Positions 14,090-20,658 of a DNA stretch of 21,069 nt are shown here, one piece after another. The notes below the pieces were generated by a model. It was given only the letters and a program-made list of their open reading frames with translations, searched no databases and was not told the DNA's origin. The DNA lies in assembly GCA_016193065.1 (NCBI GenBank), contig JACPSX010000001.1, positions 1-21,069 on the forward strand, read 5' to 3'. Origin of the DNA: Candidatus Tectimicrobiota bacterium (GTDB lineage: Bacteria > JACPSX01). Within the stretch, counting starts at the first letter, position 1. Each line of letters starts with the position of its first letter. Both the position numbers and the translations under genes were made by a program.

Positions 14090-15520
14090 ATGCTCGAAAA
14101 AATTACTCCGAGAACGGAAGATTTTTCCCGCTGGTACACTGATGTCATTGCTGCGGGGCAACTGGCCGACTACGCTCCGGTGAAAGGGTGCATGGTGATC
14201 CGGCCCAACGGCTTTGCCCTGTGGGAAAATTTCCAGCGGGCACTGGATGGAATGTTTAAGGAAACGGGGCACGAGAACGCCTACTTTCCCCTGTTCATCC
14301 CCGAGAGTTTCTTGAAGAAGGAAGCGGAGCACGTGGAGGGGTTTGCCCCCGAGTGCGCCGTCGTCACTCACGGCGGGGGCAAGGAGCTCGAGGAGCCTCT
14401 GGTTGTGCGCCCGACCTCCGAAACCATCATCTGGGCCATGTTTCGCAAATGGATCGAGTCCTACCGGGATTTGCCGCTGCTCATGAACCAGTGGTGCAAT
14501 GTCGTGCGCTGGGAAATGCGCACCCGCCTCTTCCTGCGGACTCTGGAGTTTCTCTGGCAAGAGGGGCATACCGCCCACGGCACCGCCGAGGAGGCCGAGG
14601 AGGAGACCCGGCGCATGCTGGAGGTCTACCGTCGTTTCGCGGAAGACTGGATGGCCATGCCGGTCATCTCCGGGATAAAGACCGAACGGGAGAAATTCGC
14701 GGGCGCCGTACGGACGTATTCCATCGAGGCCATGATGCAGGACCGTAAGGCCCTACAGTCTGGAACTTCGCATAACCTGGGGCAAAACTTTGCCCGGGCC
14801 TTTGACGTGACCTTTCAAAACGAGCGCGGGGAGAGAGAATTCGTTTGGGCTACGAGCTGGGGGGTCAGCACCCGCTTGATCGGCGCCTTGATTATGACGC
14901 ATGGAGATGACAAGGGGATCATCTTGCCGCCCAAGCTGGCCCCGACCCATTGCGTTTTGATCCCCATCTACAAGGGGGAAGATCAGCGCGCTCTGGTGCT
15001 CGAGCGTCTGGAGGCGATCGGCAACACGCTGAGCCCCGACTTTAAAGTGAAGGTGGACAAGAGAGAAGGCTACACCCCCGGCTGGAAATTCTATGATTGG
15101 GAGCAAAAGGGAGTTCCCCTGCGGGTGGAGATGGGACCACGGGATCTGGCGAAGAATCAGGTAGTCCTGGTGCGAAGGGACACAGGGGAGAAAATTCCTG
15201 TGGGTACAGAGGGCCTCGTGGATCGTGTCCGAGATGTACTTGATGCCATCCAGAGGTCTCTTTTCGAGAAGGCGCGCTCTTTAATGCTGCAAAATTCCGT
15301 GACTCTGGACGATTACCTGGACGTCGTGCGGTTCCTGGAAGGGCCGGGCGGGTTTGTTTACGGCCGCCTTTGTAATTCGTTCTCCTGTGAGGAGAAGATC
15401 CAGGAGGAGACCAAGGCCACGGTGCGCTGCATCCCGTTTGATCGCCCACCCGATCCGGGCCCTTGTCTGGTCTGCGGTAAGACGGTCGACGGGCGTGTCG
15501 TCATTGCCAAGGGGTATTGA
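14090..15520 (+). CDS. proS: Prolyl-tRNA synthetase, archaeal-like (ProS type 3)
   Basis: This 476-residue class II synthetase charges tRNA-Pro. VRPTSETIIW (106-115) and the motif 2 region, NVVRWEMRTRLFLR followed by FLWQEGH, bind proline and ATP. GTSHNLGQNFARAF and the motif 3 region GVSTRLIGALIMTHGDD follow. After the anticodon-binding domain comes a zinc-type C-terminal domain with CNSFSC and CLVC, ending in the terminal Tyr typical of the archaeal/eukaryotic-like form. There is no large editing insertion between motifs 2 and 3, unlike the approximately 570-residue bacterial form. The ATG is preceded by GAGGGG. A small coiled-coil gene follows after 13 bp. Confidence 0.95.
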   Translation: MLEKITPRTEDFSRWYTDVIAAGQLADYAPVKGCMVIRPNGFALWENFQRALDGMFKETGHENAYFPLFIPESFLKKEAEHVEGFAPECAVVTHGGGKELEEPLVVRPTSETIIWAMFRKWIESYRDLPLLMNQWCNVVRWEMRTRLFLRTLEFLWQEGHTAHGTAEEAEEETRRMLEVYRRFAEDWMAMPVISGIKTEREKFAGAVRTYSIEAMMQDRKALQSGTSHNLGQNFARAFDVTFQNERGEREFVWATSWGVSTRLIGALIMTHGDDKGIILPPKLAPTHCVLIPIYKGEDQRALVLERLEAIGNTLSPDFKVKVDKREGYTPGWKFYDWEQKGVPLRVEMGPRDLAKNQVVLVRRDTGEKIPVGTEGLVDRVRDVLDAIQRSLFEKARSLMLQNSVTLDDYLDVVRFLEGPGGFVYGRLCNSFSCEEKIQEETKATVRCIPFDRPPDPGPCLVCGKTVDGRVVIAKGY

Positions 15521-15533
15521 GGGGGTTGTTTTC

Positions 15534-15839
15534 ATGGAAGAGAAGTTTGAAGAGATCGATCCTCAGGAGTTAAAAGACAGGCTGGAAGCCGCTGAGAACC
15601 GGATCGGCGATCTGGAGGAAACGGTGGAGTCCTTGACCCGGTTCGCCGGGATCGGCATGGCAGCCATTGAGATGTTGGTGCAAAAGAAGATCCTGAACCG
15701 CAAGAAACTCAACAAGATGGTGGCTCAATTTGAGGAGAACTTGAGCAAGTATTACGAAGAGGAGTTTGAAAACCTCCTGGCCAAGGAGGAGCGGAACATG
15801 CTTGCGGAACTGGACGAAGAGGAGATGCACAAGGCCTGA
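15534..15839 (+). CDS. Small coiled-coil protein, function unknown
   Basis: This 101-residue, strongly charged and helical protein begins ELKDRLEAAENRIGDLEETV with clear heptads. It then has a short hydrophobic stretch (FAGIGMAAIEMLV) and a second acidic helix ending YYEEEFENLLAKEERN. There is no signal peptide. The ATG at 15534 is chosen because GGGGG precedes it at 8 nt and the coiled coil starts there; the frame also extends upstream into proS without homology. It is 13 bp behind proS and presumably cotranscribed. I do not recognise the family. It may be a scaffold or chaperone-like protein. Confidence 0.6.
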   Translation: MEEKFEEIDPQELKDRLEAAENRIGDLEETVESLTRFAGIGMAAIEMLVQKKILNRKKLNKMVAQFEENLSKYYEEEFENLLAKEERNMLAELDEEEMHKA

Positions 15840-15859
15840 ATTCACGGTTAAATTTCCGG

Positions 15860-15889
15860 TTGACAATCTTGATCGAAATAGTGTAGTAT
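15860..15889 (+). promoter_or_regulatory. Sigma70-like promoter of the rhodanese-MoeB gene
   Basis: TTGACA (15860-15865), an 18-bp spacer and TAGTAT (15884-15889) lie in an AT-rich gap. They are about 80 bp before the start codon of the selenoprotein candidate. The separate promoter means this gene need not follow proS expression. Confidence 0.55.
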
Positions 15890-15971
15890 TGAGCTTGCCT
15901 ATTTTCATTACCTTATTCATTGCTTGGGCTTGGAAGTGACAAGCTCCAGCCATCGGGATGGAGGAATCAGC

Positions 15972-17147
15972 ATGGCAAAGTCGATTCGGGATCTGCTGGC
16001 GGAAGCCAAGCGGCAGGTGTGTGAAGTTTCCGCGCAGGATGTAAAGCGGATGCTCGAGAATCGGGAAGATGTGGTCCTCGTTGATGTGCGCGAAAAGGAC
16101 GAATACGGCAACGGCTACATTGACGGGGCCATTTACATTGGCCGGGGGATGCTCGAGTTCAGCGTAGAGAACCATGTTCCGGATAAACAAAAGAAGGTGG
16201 TCCTCTATTGCGCCCGGGGCAACCGCTCCGCTCTAGCCGGGCAAACCCTCCAGGCCTTGGGGTACACGAACGTCTATTCCATGGCGGGGGGGTTCCTGGG
16301 CTGGAAGGACAACGGTTTGCCCTTCGTGCAGGATAAGCAGTGGTCTCAAGAGCAGTTCTCCCGTTACAGCCGCCACTTCGCCCTGCGCGAGATTGGGGAG
16401 AAGGGACAGCGCAAGCTCCTGGAGTCTAAAGTGCTCCTGGTAGGCGCGGGTGGTTTGGGTTCGCCCTCGGCTATTTACCTGGCCGCCGCCGGGGTAGGAA
16501 CCCTGGGGATTATTGACTCCGACGTGGTGGATGTGAGCAATTTGCAGCGGCAGATCATCCATACGACGGCCAATGTGGGTAAGCCCAAAGCCGAGTCGGC
16601 CCGGGAAACAATTGCTGCATTGAACCCTGACGTGCGGGTGATTCCCTACAACTCCCGTCTTACGGCCGAGAACATCCTGGAGATTATCCGGGAATATGAC
16701 GTGGTCATGGATGGCAGCGACAACTTCGTAACCAAATACATGGTTAACGACGCCGCCTACTTGGCGGGCAAGCCCAACGTGTTCGGGAGCATCTTCCAGT
16801 TTGACGGGCAAGTAAGTGTTTTTCACCCGGATCGCGGCCCTTGCTACCGCTGCCTGTTTCCGGTCCCGCCGCCTCCGGGCCTCGTGCCCAGCTGAAGCGA
16901 GGCCGGTGTGCTGGGGGTCCTGCCCGGCATAGTTGGTCTGATCCAGGCAACCGAGGTGATCAAGCTGATCGTCGGAATCGGAGAGCCTCTGATCGGCAGA
17001 CTGATCGCTTACGATGCACTGGCCATGGAGTTCCGGGAGCTCAAAGTGAAGAGGGATGAGAATTGCCCTCTGTGCGGCACGGAACGGACAATCACGGAGC
17101 TGGCGAACTACGAGGAATTTTGCGGGGTGGCGGCACCCGCTGTCTAG
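15972..17147 (+). CDS. Rhodanese-MoeB/ThiF fusion, candidate selenoprotein (TGA at 16893-16895 read as Sec308)
   Basis: The frame gives 391 residues if TGA at 16893-16895 is decoded. Residues 15-115 are a rhodanese domain with active-site loop YCARGNRS (Cys80). From about 125 follows an E1-like adenylyltransferase of the MoeB/ThiF/HesA type: VGAGGLGSP (157-165) for ATP, MDGSDNF with the catalytic Asp, and zinc ligands CYRC (291-294) and CPLC (365-368). After GLVPS comes TGA, then SEAGVLGVLPGIVG in the same frame. MoeB relatives read VPSCAEAGVLGVLPG here, so the TGA replaces the conserved catalytic Cys that takes part in thiocarboxylate formation on ThiS/MoaD-like carriers. Reading stops at a TAG that shares CTAG with the converging pfkA stop. 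The ATG has GGAGG at 7 nt. Conventional calling would split it at 16895. The alternative is a point nonsense mutation. Confidence 0.85.
16902..16928 (+). promoter_or_regulatory. Candidate bacterial SECIS hairpin for Sec308
   Basis: Starting 7 nt after the TGA, GCCGG pairs with CCGGC. After a UGU bulge, GC pairs with GC; a U-U mismatch and a GG/CC pair then close an apical GGGU loop at nt 20-23 after the TGA. Bacterial SECIS elements are short coding-region hairpins with a G at the start of the apical loop roughly 16-37 nt after UGA. Folding was done by eye. Confidence 0.6.
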
Positions 17148-18235
17148 CGCCCCAGACAGATCCCCACCGCCTCCGCGGTGTCCACTAGTTCTCCGTCCGT
17201 GGGAACGGTTTTGAGTGACTCCACGGCATCCCGGATGGGGACGGAGGACATGCGGGTCCGGTAAATCGTCACCATTTCTCCGAACTTTTCGCGGGCCACG
17301 AGCTCCACGGCCCAGAAGCCGAACCGGGTTGCGAGGATCCGGTCGAAGGCTGTCGGAGATCCTCCTCTTTGGACGTGTCCCAGCACGGTGACCCGAGCTT
17401 CCACGTCGAGCGCTTTCGTCAGTGTTTCTGCAACCAGTTGGCCGATTCCTCCCAGACGAGCCGTCCCGCCTGGATCCCCGGGACTGTAGTACATTTCCTG
17501 CCCCCCGAGAGGTTTCGCTCCTTCTCCTGCCACCAGGATGCTGAACTTGGCGGGGCTGTTCTGGCGCTCGCGTACTTTTTGAATGATCGTCTCCCACTTG
17601 AAAGGAATCTCGGGAATCAGGATCACATCGGCTCCTCCAGCCATGCCCGCGCACAGGGCGATCCAACCCGCATGGCGTCCCATGACTTCCACCACGATGA
17701 CTCGGTGATGGCTCTCGGCCGTGGAGTGGAGCTTGTCCAGAGCGTCCATGGCCGTGTTGACCGCCGTATCGAATCCGAAGGTGAGCTCGATGCGACGCAG
17801 GTCATTGTCGATGGTCTTGGGGACTCCGACCACGGGGACCCCCATCTCGAAGAACTTCTGAGCGATCTTCAGAGAGCCCTCCCCGCCAATGACGATCAGG
17901 GCATCGATCCCGAGCTTGTGGAGATTTTGAATGACCTGGCCTGACACGTCCCTGGGGCCGTTTTGGATCGGAGCCACGTAGGCGAAGGGATTTCCCCGGT
18001 TCGTGGTACCCAGGATCGTGCCGCCGCGCTGCAAAATCCCCCGGATGTTCCAGGGGGTCATCTCGCGGCAGCGCACAGGCTCTACGATCAACCCTTCGAA
18101 ACCGTCTTCGATGCCGATCACTTTCCAGTTGTACTTGTTCGCTGCGGTTTTCACGATGGCCCGCAGCACGGCGTTTAGGCCCGGACAGTCGCCTCCTCCG
18201 GTGAGTACACCAATGGTTTTTTGCGTATCACCCAT
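17144..18235 (-). CDS. pfkA: 6-phosphofructokinase, group with Gly104/Lys124 signature
   Basis: This 363-residue enzyme phosphorylates fructose 6-phosphate in glycolysis. LTGGGDCPGLNAVLRAIV (11-28) is the phosphoryl-donor loop and PKTIDNDL (139-146) holds catalytic Asp143. MGRHAGWIAL and GHVQRGGSPTAFDR are the other conserved segments. In E. coli numbering, position 104 is Gly (GGEGS) and 124 is Lys (PKTIDND). ATP enzymes usually have Gly/Gly and PPi enzymes Asp/Lys; the Gly/Lys combination occurs in a long-chain group with both donors on record. I lean to ATP but cannot exclude PPi. The ATG at 18235 has GGAGG at 7 nt. A MITE-like element sits 19 bp upstream of this start. The stop overlaps the stop of the convergent rhodanese-MoeB gene. 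Confidence 0.9.
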   Translation of the reverse strand: MGDTQKTIGVLTGGGDCPGLNAVLRAIVKTAANKYNWKVIGIEDGFEGLIVEPVRCREMTPWNIRGILQRGGTILGTTNRGNPFAYVAPIQNGPRDVSGQVIQNLHKLGIDALIVIGGEGSLKIAQKFFEMGVPVVGVPKTIDNDLRRIELTFGFDTAVNTAMDALDKLHSTAESHHRVIVVEVMGRHAGWIALCAGMAGGADVILIPEIPFKWETIIQKVRERQNSPAKFSILVAGEGAKPLGGQEMYYSPGDPGGTARLGGIGQLVAETLTKALDVEARVTVLGHVQRGGSPTAFDRILATRFGFWAVELVAREKFGEMVTIYRTRMSSVPIRDAVESLKTVPTDGELVDTAEAVGICLGR

Positions 18236-18254
18236 GCTCCATCCTCCTTGTGGC

Positions 18255-18382
18255 GACTGTGTCATAAGTCCGTTCATGGTTCGACAGGCTCACCACGAAC
18301 GGATGACGACACACGGAAATCCAACCACTTAGCCGTTCGTCCTGAGCTTGTCGAAGGGCGAACGGCGGATTGCGACATAGTC
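18255..18382. mobile_element. MITE-like palindromic element, copy 2, with target-site duplication
   Basis: The ends are GACTGTGTCATAA and, reverse-complemented from the right, GACTATGTCGCAA. The inside has the same TTCGACAGGCTCACC / GAGCTTGTCGAA inverted pair as the copy at 856-981. CTTGTGGC flanks it on both sides (18247-18254 and 18382-18389), a 7-8 bp direct repeat of the sort left by transposition. One copy of this duplication overlaps the ribosome-binding site of pfkA. No transposase is encoded, so it would move in trans. Confidence 0.75.
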
Positions 18383-18426
18383 TTGTGGCCGGTGGGGTCA
18401 TCATAGCACGGGTACTTTGTCGGCAA

Positions 18427-19602
18427 TTAACTGAAAAGCCTGTAGAGGAGACTAACAGCTCCCCCGCCCAGCACCAGCCAGGCGGAGTTCACCTTGAACC
18501 GAAACACACCGACCGTAGCAAGGATGAGGAGCGCTGCAGTGAACCAGTCGATTACAGACGCTCGCCCCAACTGCCAGGTGACGGTGGCCATCAGCGCCAG
18601 CGAGGCGACGTTGGCCCCGTCGAGAAACCCGCCGGCCCAAGGGGAATTTCGCAAACGCGGGATCAGGGGGCTGGAGGCGGCGACCAGAACAAAGGACGGG
18701 AAAAAGATGCCGACAGTCGCCAGAATCGCGCCCGGCCAGCCGGCGATCAGGTAGCCGATAAATGTGGCTGTGGTAAAGACGGGACCGGGAGTGAACTGTC
18801 CAACGGCTATCGCATCGATGAGCTGCTGGTCGGTGAGCCAGTGCCAGCGCTCCACCAGGTCAGCCCTCAGAAAGGCCAAGAGCACGTAGCCGCTGCCGAA
18901 CAGAATTGATCCGATTTTGAGGAAAAAACCGGTCAGCTTGAGCAGACTTATGGAGGCGCCGGCTGCAGCTCCTGTCGCCGCTTGAGCACCCGTGGCCGCC
19001 AGCAGCACCGGCCCGGCCATCACCCCCGCAGCGGCTTGTCGTGCCCGGCCCCGGCGCAAATTCGACAGGGCCATCACCAGGAAGGCGCTGGCAAACAGAA
19101 GGAAGACCTCGTTGATTCCGAGGAACGAGAGGATGGTCACGGCGATTCCAACGGCCCCCGTGAGCGACCCCTTCACCGCTTTCGTGCCAAGACTCCAGAG
19201 GGCCTGAAGGACAATGGCAATGATGACAGGCTTCACCCCGTAGAGGATCCAGACCGCTTGGGGGGCGGTGCCGTAGCGGGTGTAGGCCCAGGCTATGGCC
19301 AGCACGATTACCACGGCGGGAAGGATGAAGCAGGATCCAGCCGCAATGAGACCGCGCCAGCCGGCTCGGGTCAGGCCGATGTGGATGGCCATTTCCGTTG
19401 AGTTGGGGCCGGGGATGAGATTCGTTGCCCCGAGCAGGTCCAGAAATCGCTGCCGGGAGAGCCAGCCCCGGCGCCGCACCACCTCGTCCTCCATCATGGC
19501 GATGTGGGCGGCGGGTCCGCCGAAACCGATGGTCCCCAGCTTGAGAAACAGCCGGGCAATTTCTCCCAATCGGCCGGTGCCGTCGATGGGGTTCTGCCGC
19601 AA
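18427..19602 (-). CDS. chrA: Chromate transporter, ChrA (CHR) family
   Basis: This 391-residue inner-membrane protein has two homologous CHR halves. The first has KLGTIGFGGPAAHIAMMEDE and NLIPGPNSTEMAIHIG. The second has FLKIGSILFGSGYVLLAFL and VGQFTPGPVFTTATFIGY. FGG/FGSG and the PGP motifs are the family signatures, and about ten hydrophobic helices are visible. Characterised ChrA proteins export chromate using the proton gradient, though many relatives have unknown anion substrates. The frame is open up to 19716, overlapping the next gene, but a TTG at 19602 with AGGAGG at 8 nt gives the proper start. It is 67 bp after the multi-pass membrane protein gene in the same direction. Confidence 0.85.
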   Translation of the reverse strand: MRQNPIDGTGRLGEIARLFLKLGTIGFGGPAAHIAMMEDEVVRRRGWLSRQRFLDLLGATNLIPGPNSTEMAIHIGLTRAGWRGLIAAGSCFILPAVVIVLAIAWAYTRYGTAPQAVWILYGVKPVIIAIVLQALWSLGTKAVKGSLTGAVGIAVTILSFLGINEVFLLFASAFLVMALSNLRRGRARQAAAGVMAGPVLLAATGAQAATGAAAGASISLLKLTGFFLKIGSILFGSGYVLLAFLRADLVERWHWLTDQQLIDAIAVGQFTPGPVFTTATFIGYLIAGWPGAILATVGIFFPSFVLVAASSPLIPRLRNSPWAGGFLDGANVASLALMATVTWQLGRASVIDWFTAALLILATVGVFRFKVNSAWLVLGGGAVSLLYRLFS

Positions 19603-19669
19603 GTCAATTACCTCCTCTCGATCCAGGGCTGGCCGCTGATTGCTGACCGTATGCTTTCTCTGGTGAGTC

Positions 19670-20242
19670 TTACACCCACCCGTAGGGAATTCGGCTGCGG
19701 TACACTCTCCAGGCAAACAGGGCGGCTAGCACGATCAGAATAACTGTCAGCGAGGCTGCGAAACGTGAAACAACCTGAAGTCCCAACAGCACGGTGGTGA
19801 TCACCAGGAAGAGGCAGGTGGCTGCCAGCCGCTTCCGCCTGAGCCGCAGCGGGCCAATCTGGGCAGCGATTGCTTGGGGGAGAGCATCCCCTTCGGCCTT
19901 TGCCAGGAGCCCATCGATCTGGGGCTGGAGAGAGAAGTGGACCAACGAGAGGGTGAGGACCAGCAGGAGGAGAAACTTGACCAGGAGGATCCAGTTCGTA
20001 AACAGGGGGGTCAAAGACCCTTGCAGGCTGATGAGCAGAAGGCCCGTTGCCAGCGCAGTCAGCTGGAAAATGTAGCATCGGATTGAATTTCCCCGGATGA
20101 GGTTCTCAAAATACTGGTCCACCTGGAGGTGGGCCTTTCCGAACCGGGCCCTCTCGTTGACCACGACGAGATTGTAGAGAGGAGCCGCCATGAACACAAC
20201 CGTCAGGATGTGGAGAAACTTAAAAAAGTCATAGAGACTCAT
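19670..20242 (-). CDS. Multi-pass membrane protein, function unknown (CopD/DUF2269-like)
   Basis: This 190-residue protein has about four membrane helices: FKFLHILTVVFMAAPLY, FQLTALATGLLLI, ILLVKFLLLLVLTLSLV and, near the end, a pair starting CLFLVITTVLLGL. A conserved-looking His in the first helix (FLHIL) recalls DUF2269 and CopD-like proteins, where such residues bind haem or metal, but I cannot assign it firmly. A basic loop (RLRRKRLA) lies before the last pair. The ATG at 20242 has GGGAGG at 9 nt. It lies between the DUF2892 selenoprotein candidate (159 bp upstream) and chrA. The 159-bp gap contains an imperfect inverted repeat TTGACCAGT...ACTGG, possibly a control site. Confidence 0.6.
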   Translation of the reverse strand: MSLYDFFKFLHILTVVFMAAPLYNLVVVNERARFGKAHLQVDQYFENLIRGNSIRCYIFQLTALATGLLLISLQGSLTPLFTNWILLVKFLLLLVLTLSLVHFSLQPQIDGLLAKAEGDALPQAIAAQIGPLRLRRKRLAATCLFLVITTVLLGLQVVSRFAASLTVILIVLAALFAWRVYRSRIPYGWV

Positions 20243-20401
20243 CTGTCCCGCCCTCCCATCGGTTTCTCCTGTGGTCCTCGGAAAGAGTTCCACCGGAAGA
20301 CACTCTGATCTCCCTAAAAAGAGGAAAGAGGAGATTGCTAGAGGTCTTGACTTTTGCCCAGTTTAAGTGTCGACTGGTCAATCCTCAATGAGCCAAACTG
20401 C

Positions 20402-20608
20402 TCATTTTTCAGCCTTGTCCTTCACGCCTGCGGCCCGCAGGATCACCATGGACGGTCAGAAGTTCGTGAAGGCCGACTGGACCAAATTGATCCCCATCAG
20501 ACCGGTCAGCCAGAGCCACGCGGCATTGTGAAAGACCGCGAGGAGGACACTGGCTAGAACAACGATTCCTCCAAGCAGTCGAAGCCACTGTTCCATGTAA
20601 AGCTTCAT
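20402..20608 (-). CDS. DUF2892-family small membrane protein, candidate selenoprotein (TGA at 20456-20458 read as Sec51)
   Basis: This 68-residue protein starts at an ATG with GGAGG 8 nt upstream. It has two membrane segments, RLLGGIVVLASVLLAVF and AAWLWLTGLMGINLV, then QSAFTNF, an in-frame TGA, and PSMVILRAAGVKDK before the real stop (another TGA). DUF2892 proteins, including the membrane part of the rhodanese YgaP, typically read LNLFQSAFTGFCPxxxILxxLGVK. The TGA thus replaces the invariant Cys of the Cys-Pro motif, and the following residues match the family in frame. If the TGA were a true stop, the protein would lose the whole conserved tail. It follows the outer-membrane protein gene by 50 bp. 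The gene is too short and interrupted for standard callers. Confidence 0.8.
20427..20441 (-). promoter_or_regulatory. Candidate bacterial SECIS hairpin for Sec51
   Basis: CCUGCG and CGCAGG form a perfect 6-bp stem closing a GGC loop (or 5 bp with a GGGCC loop). The apical loop starts 20-21 nt after the TGA, and its first bases are G. Position, loop composition and stem strength fit the bacterial SECIS pattern. The hairpin lies within coding sequence. Confidence 0.65.
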
Positions 20609-20658
20609 CTTCCCTCACCTCCTTTCTTCGATCCCCTGCCTACTGGGTCAGGCATGCC

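Noticed and set aside
15924-16895. Rhodanese-MoeB gene ending at TGA 16895 as a complete protein
   Set aside because: It would lack the conserved AGVLGVLPG helix and the second zinc Cys pair, which continue in the same frame directly after the TGA.
16893-17147. Frameshift or sequencing error explaining the MoeB interruption
   Set aside because: No frame change is needed and only one codon is affected, at the catalytic Cys. An error of TGC or TGT to TGA remains formally possible and needs read data.
16233-17666. 477-codon minus-strand frame across the MoeB and pfkA genes
   Set aside because: Its translation is low-complexity and lies opposite or overlapping two well-recognised genes.
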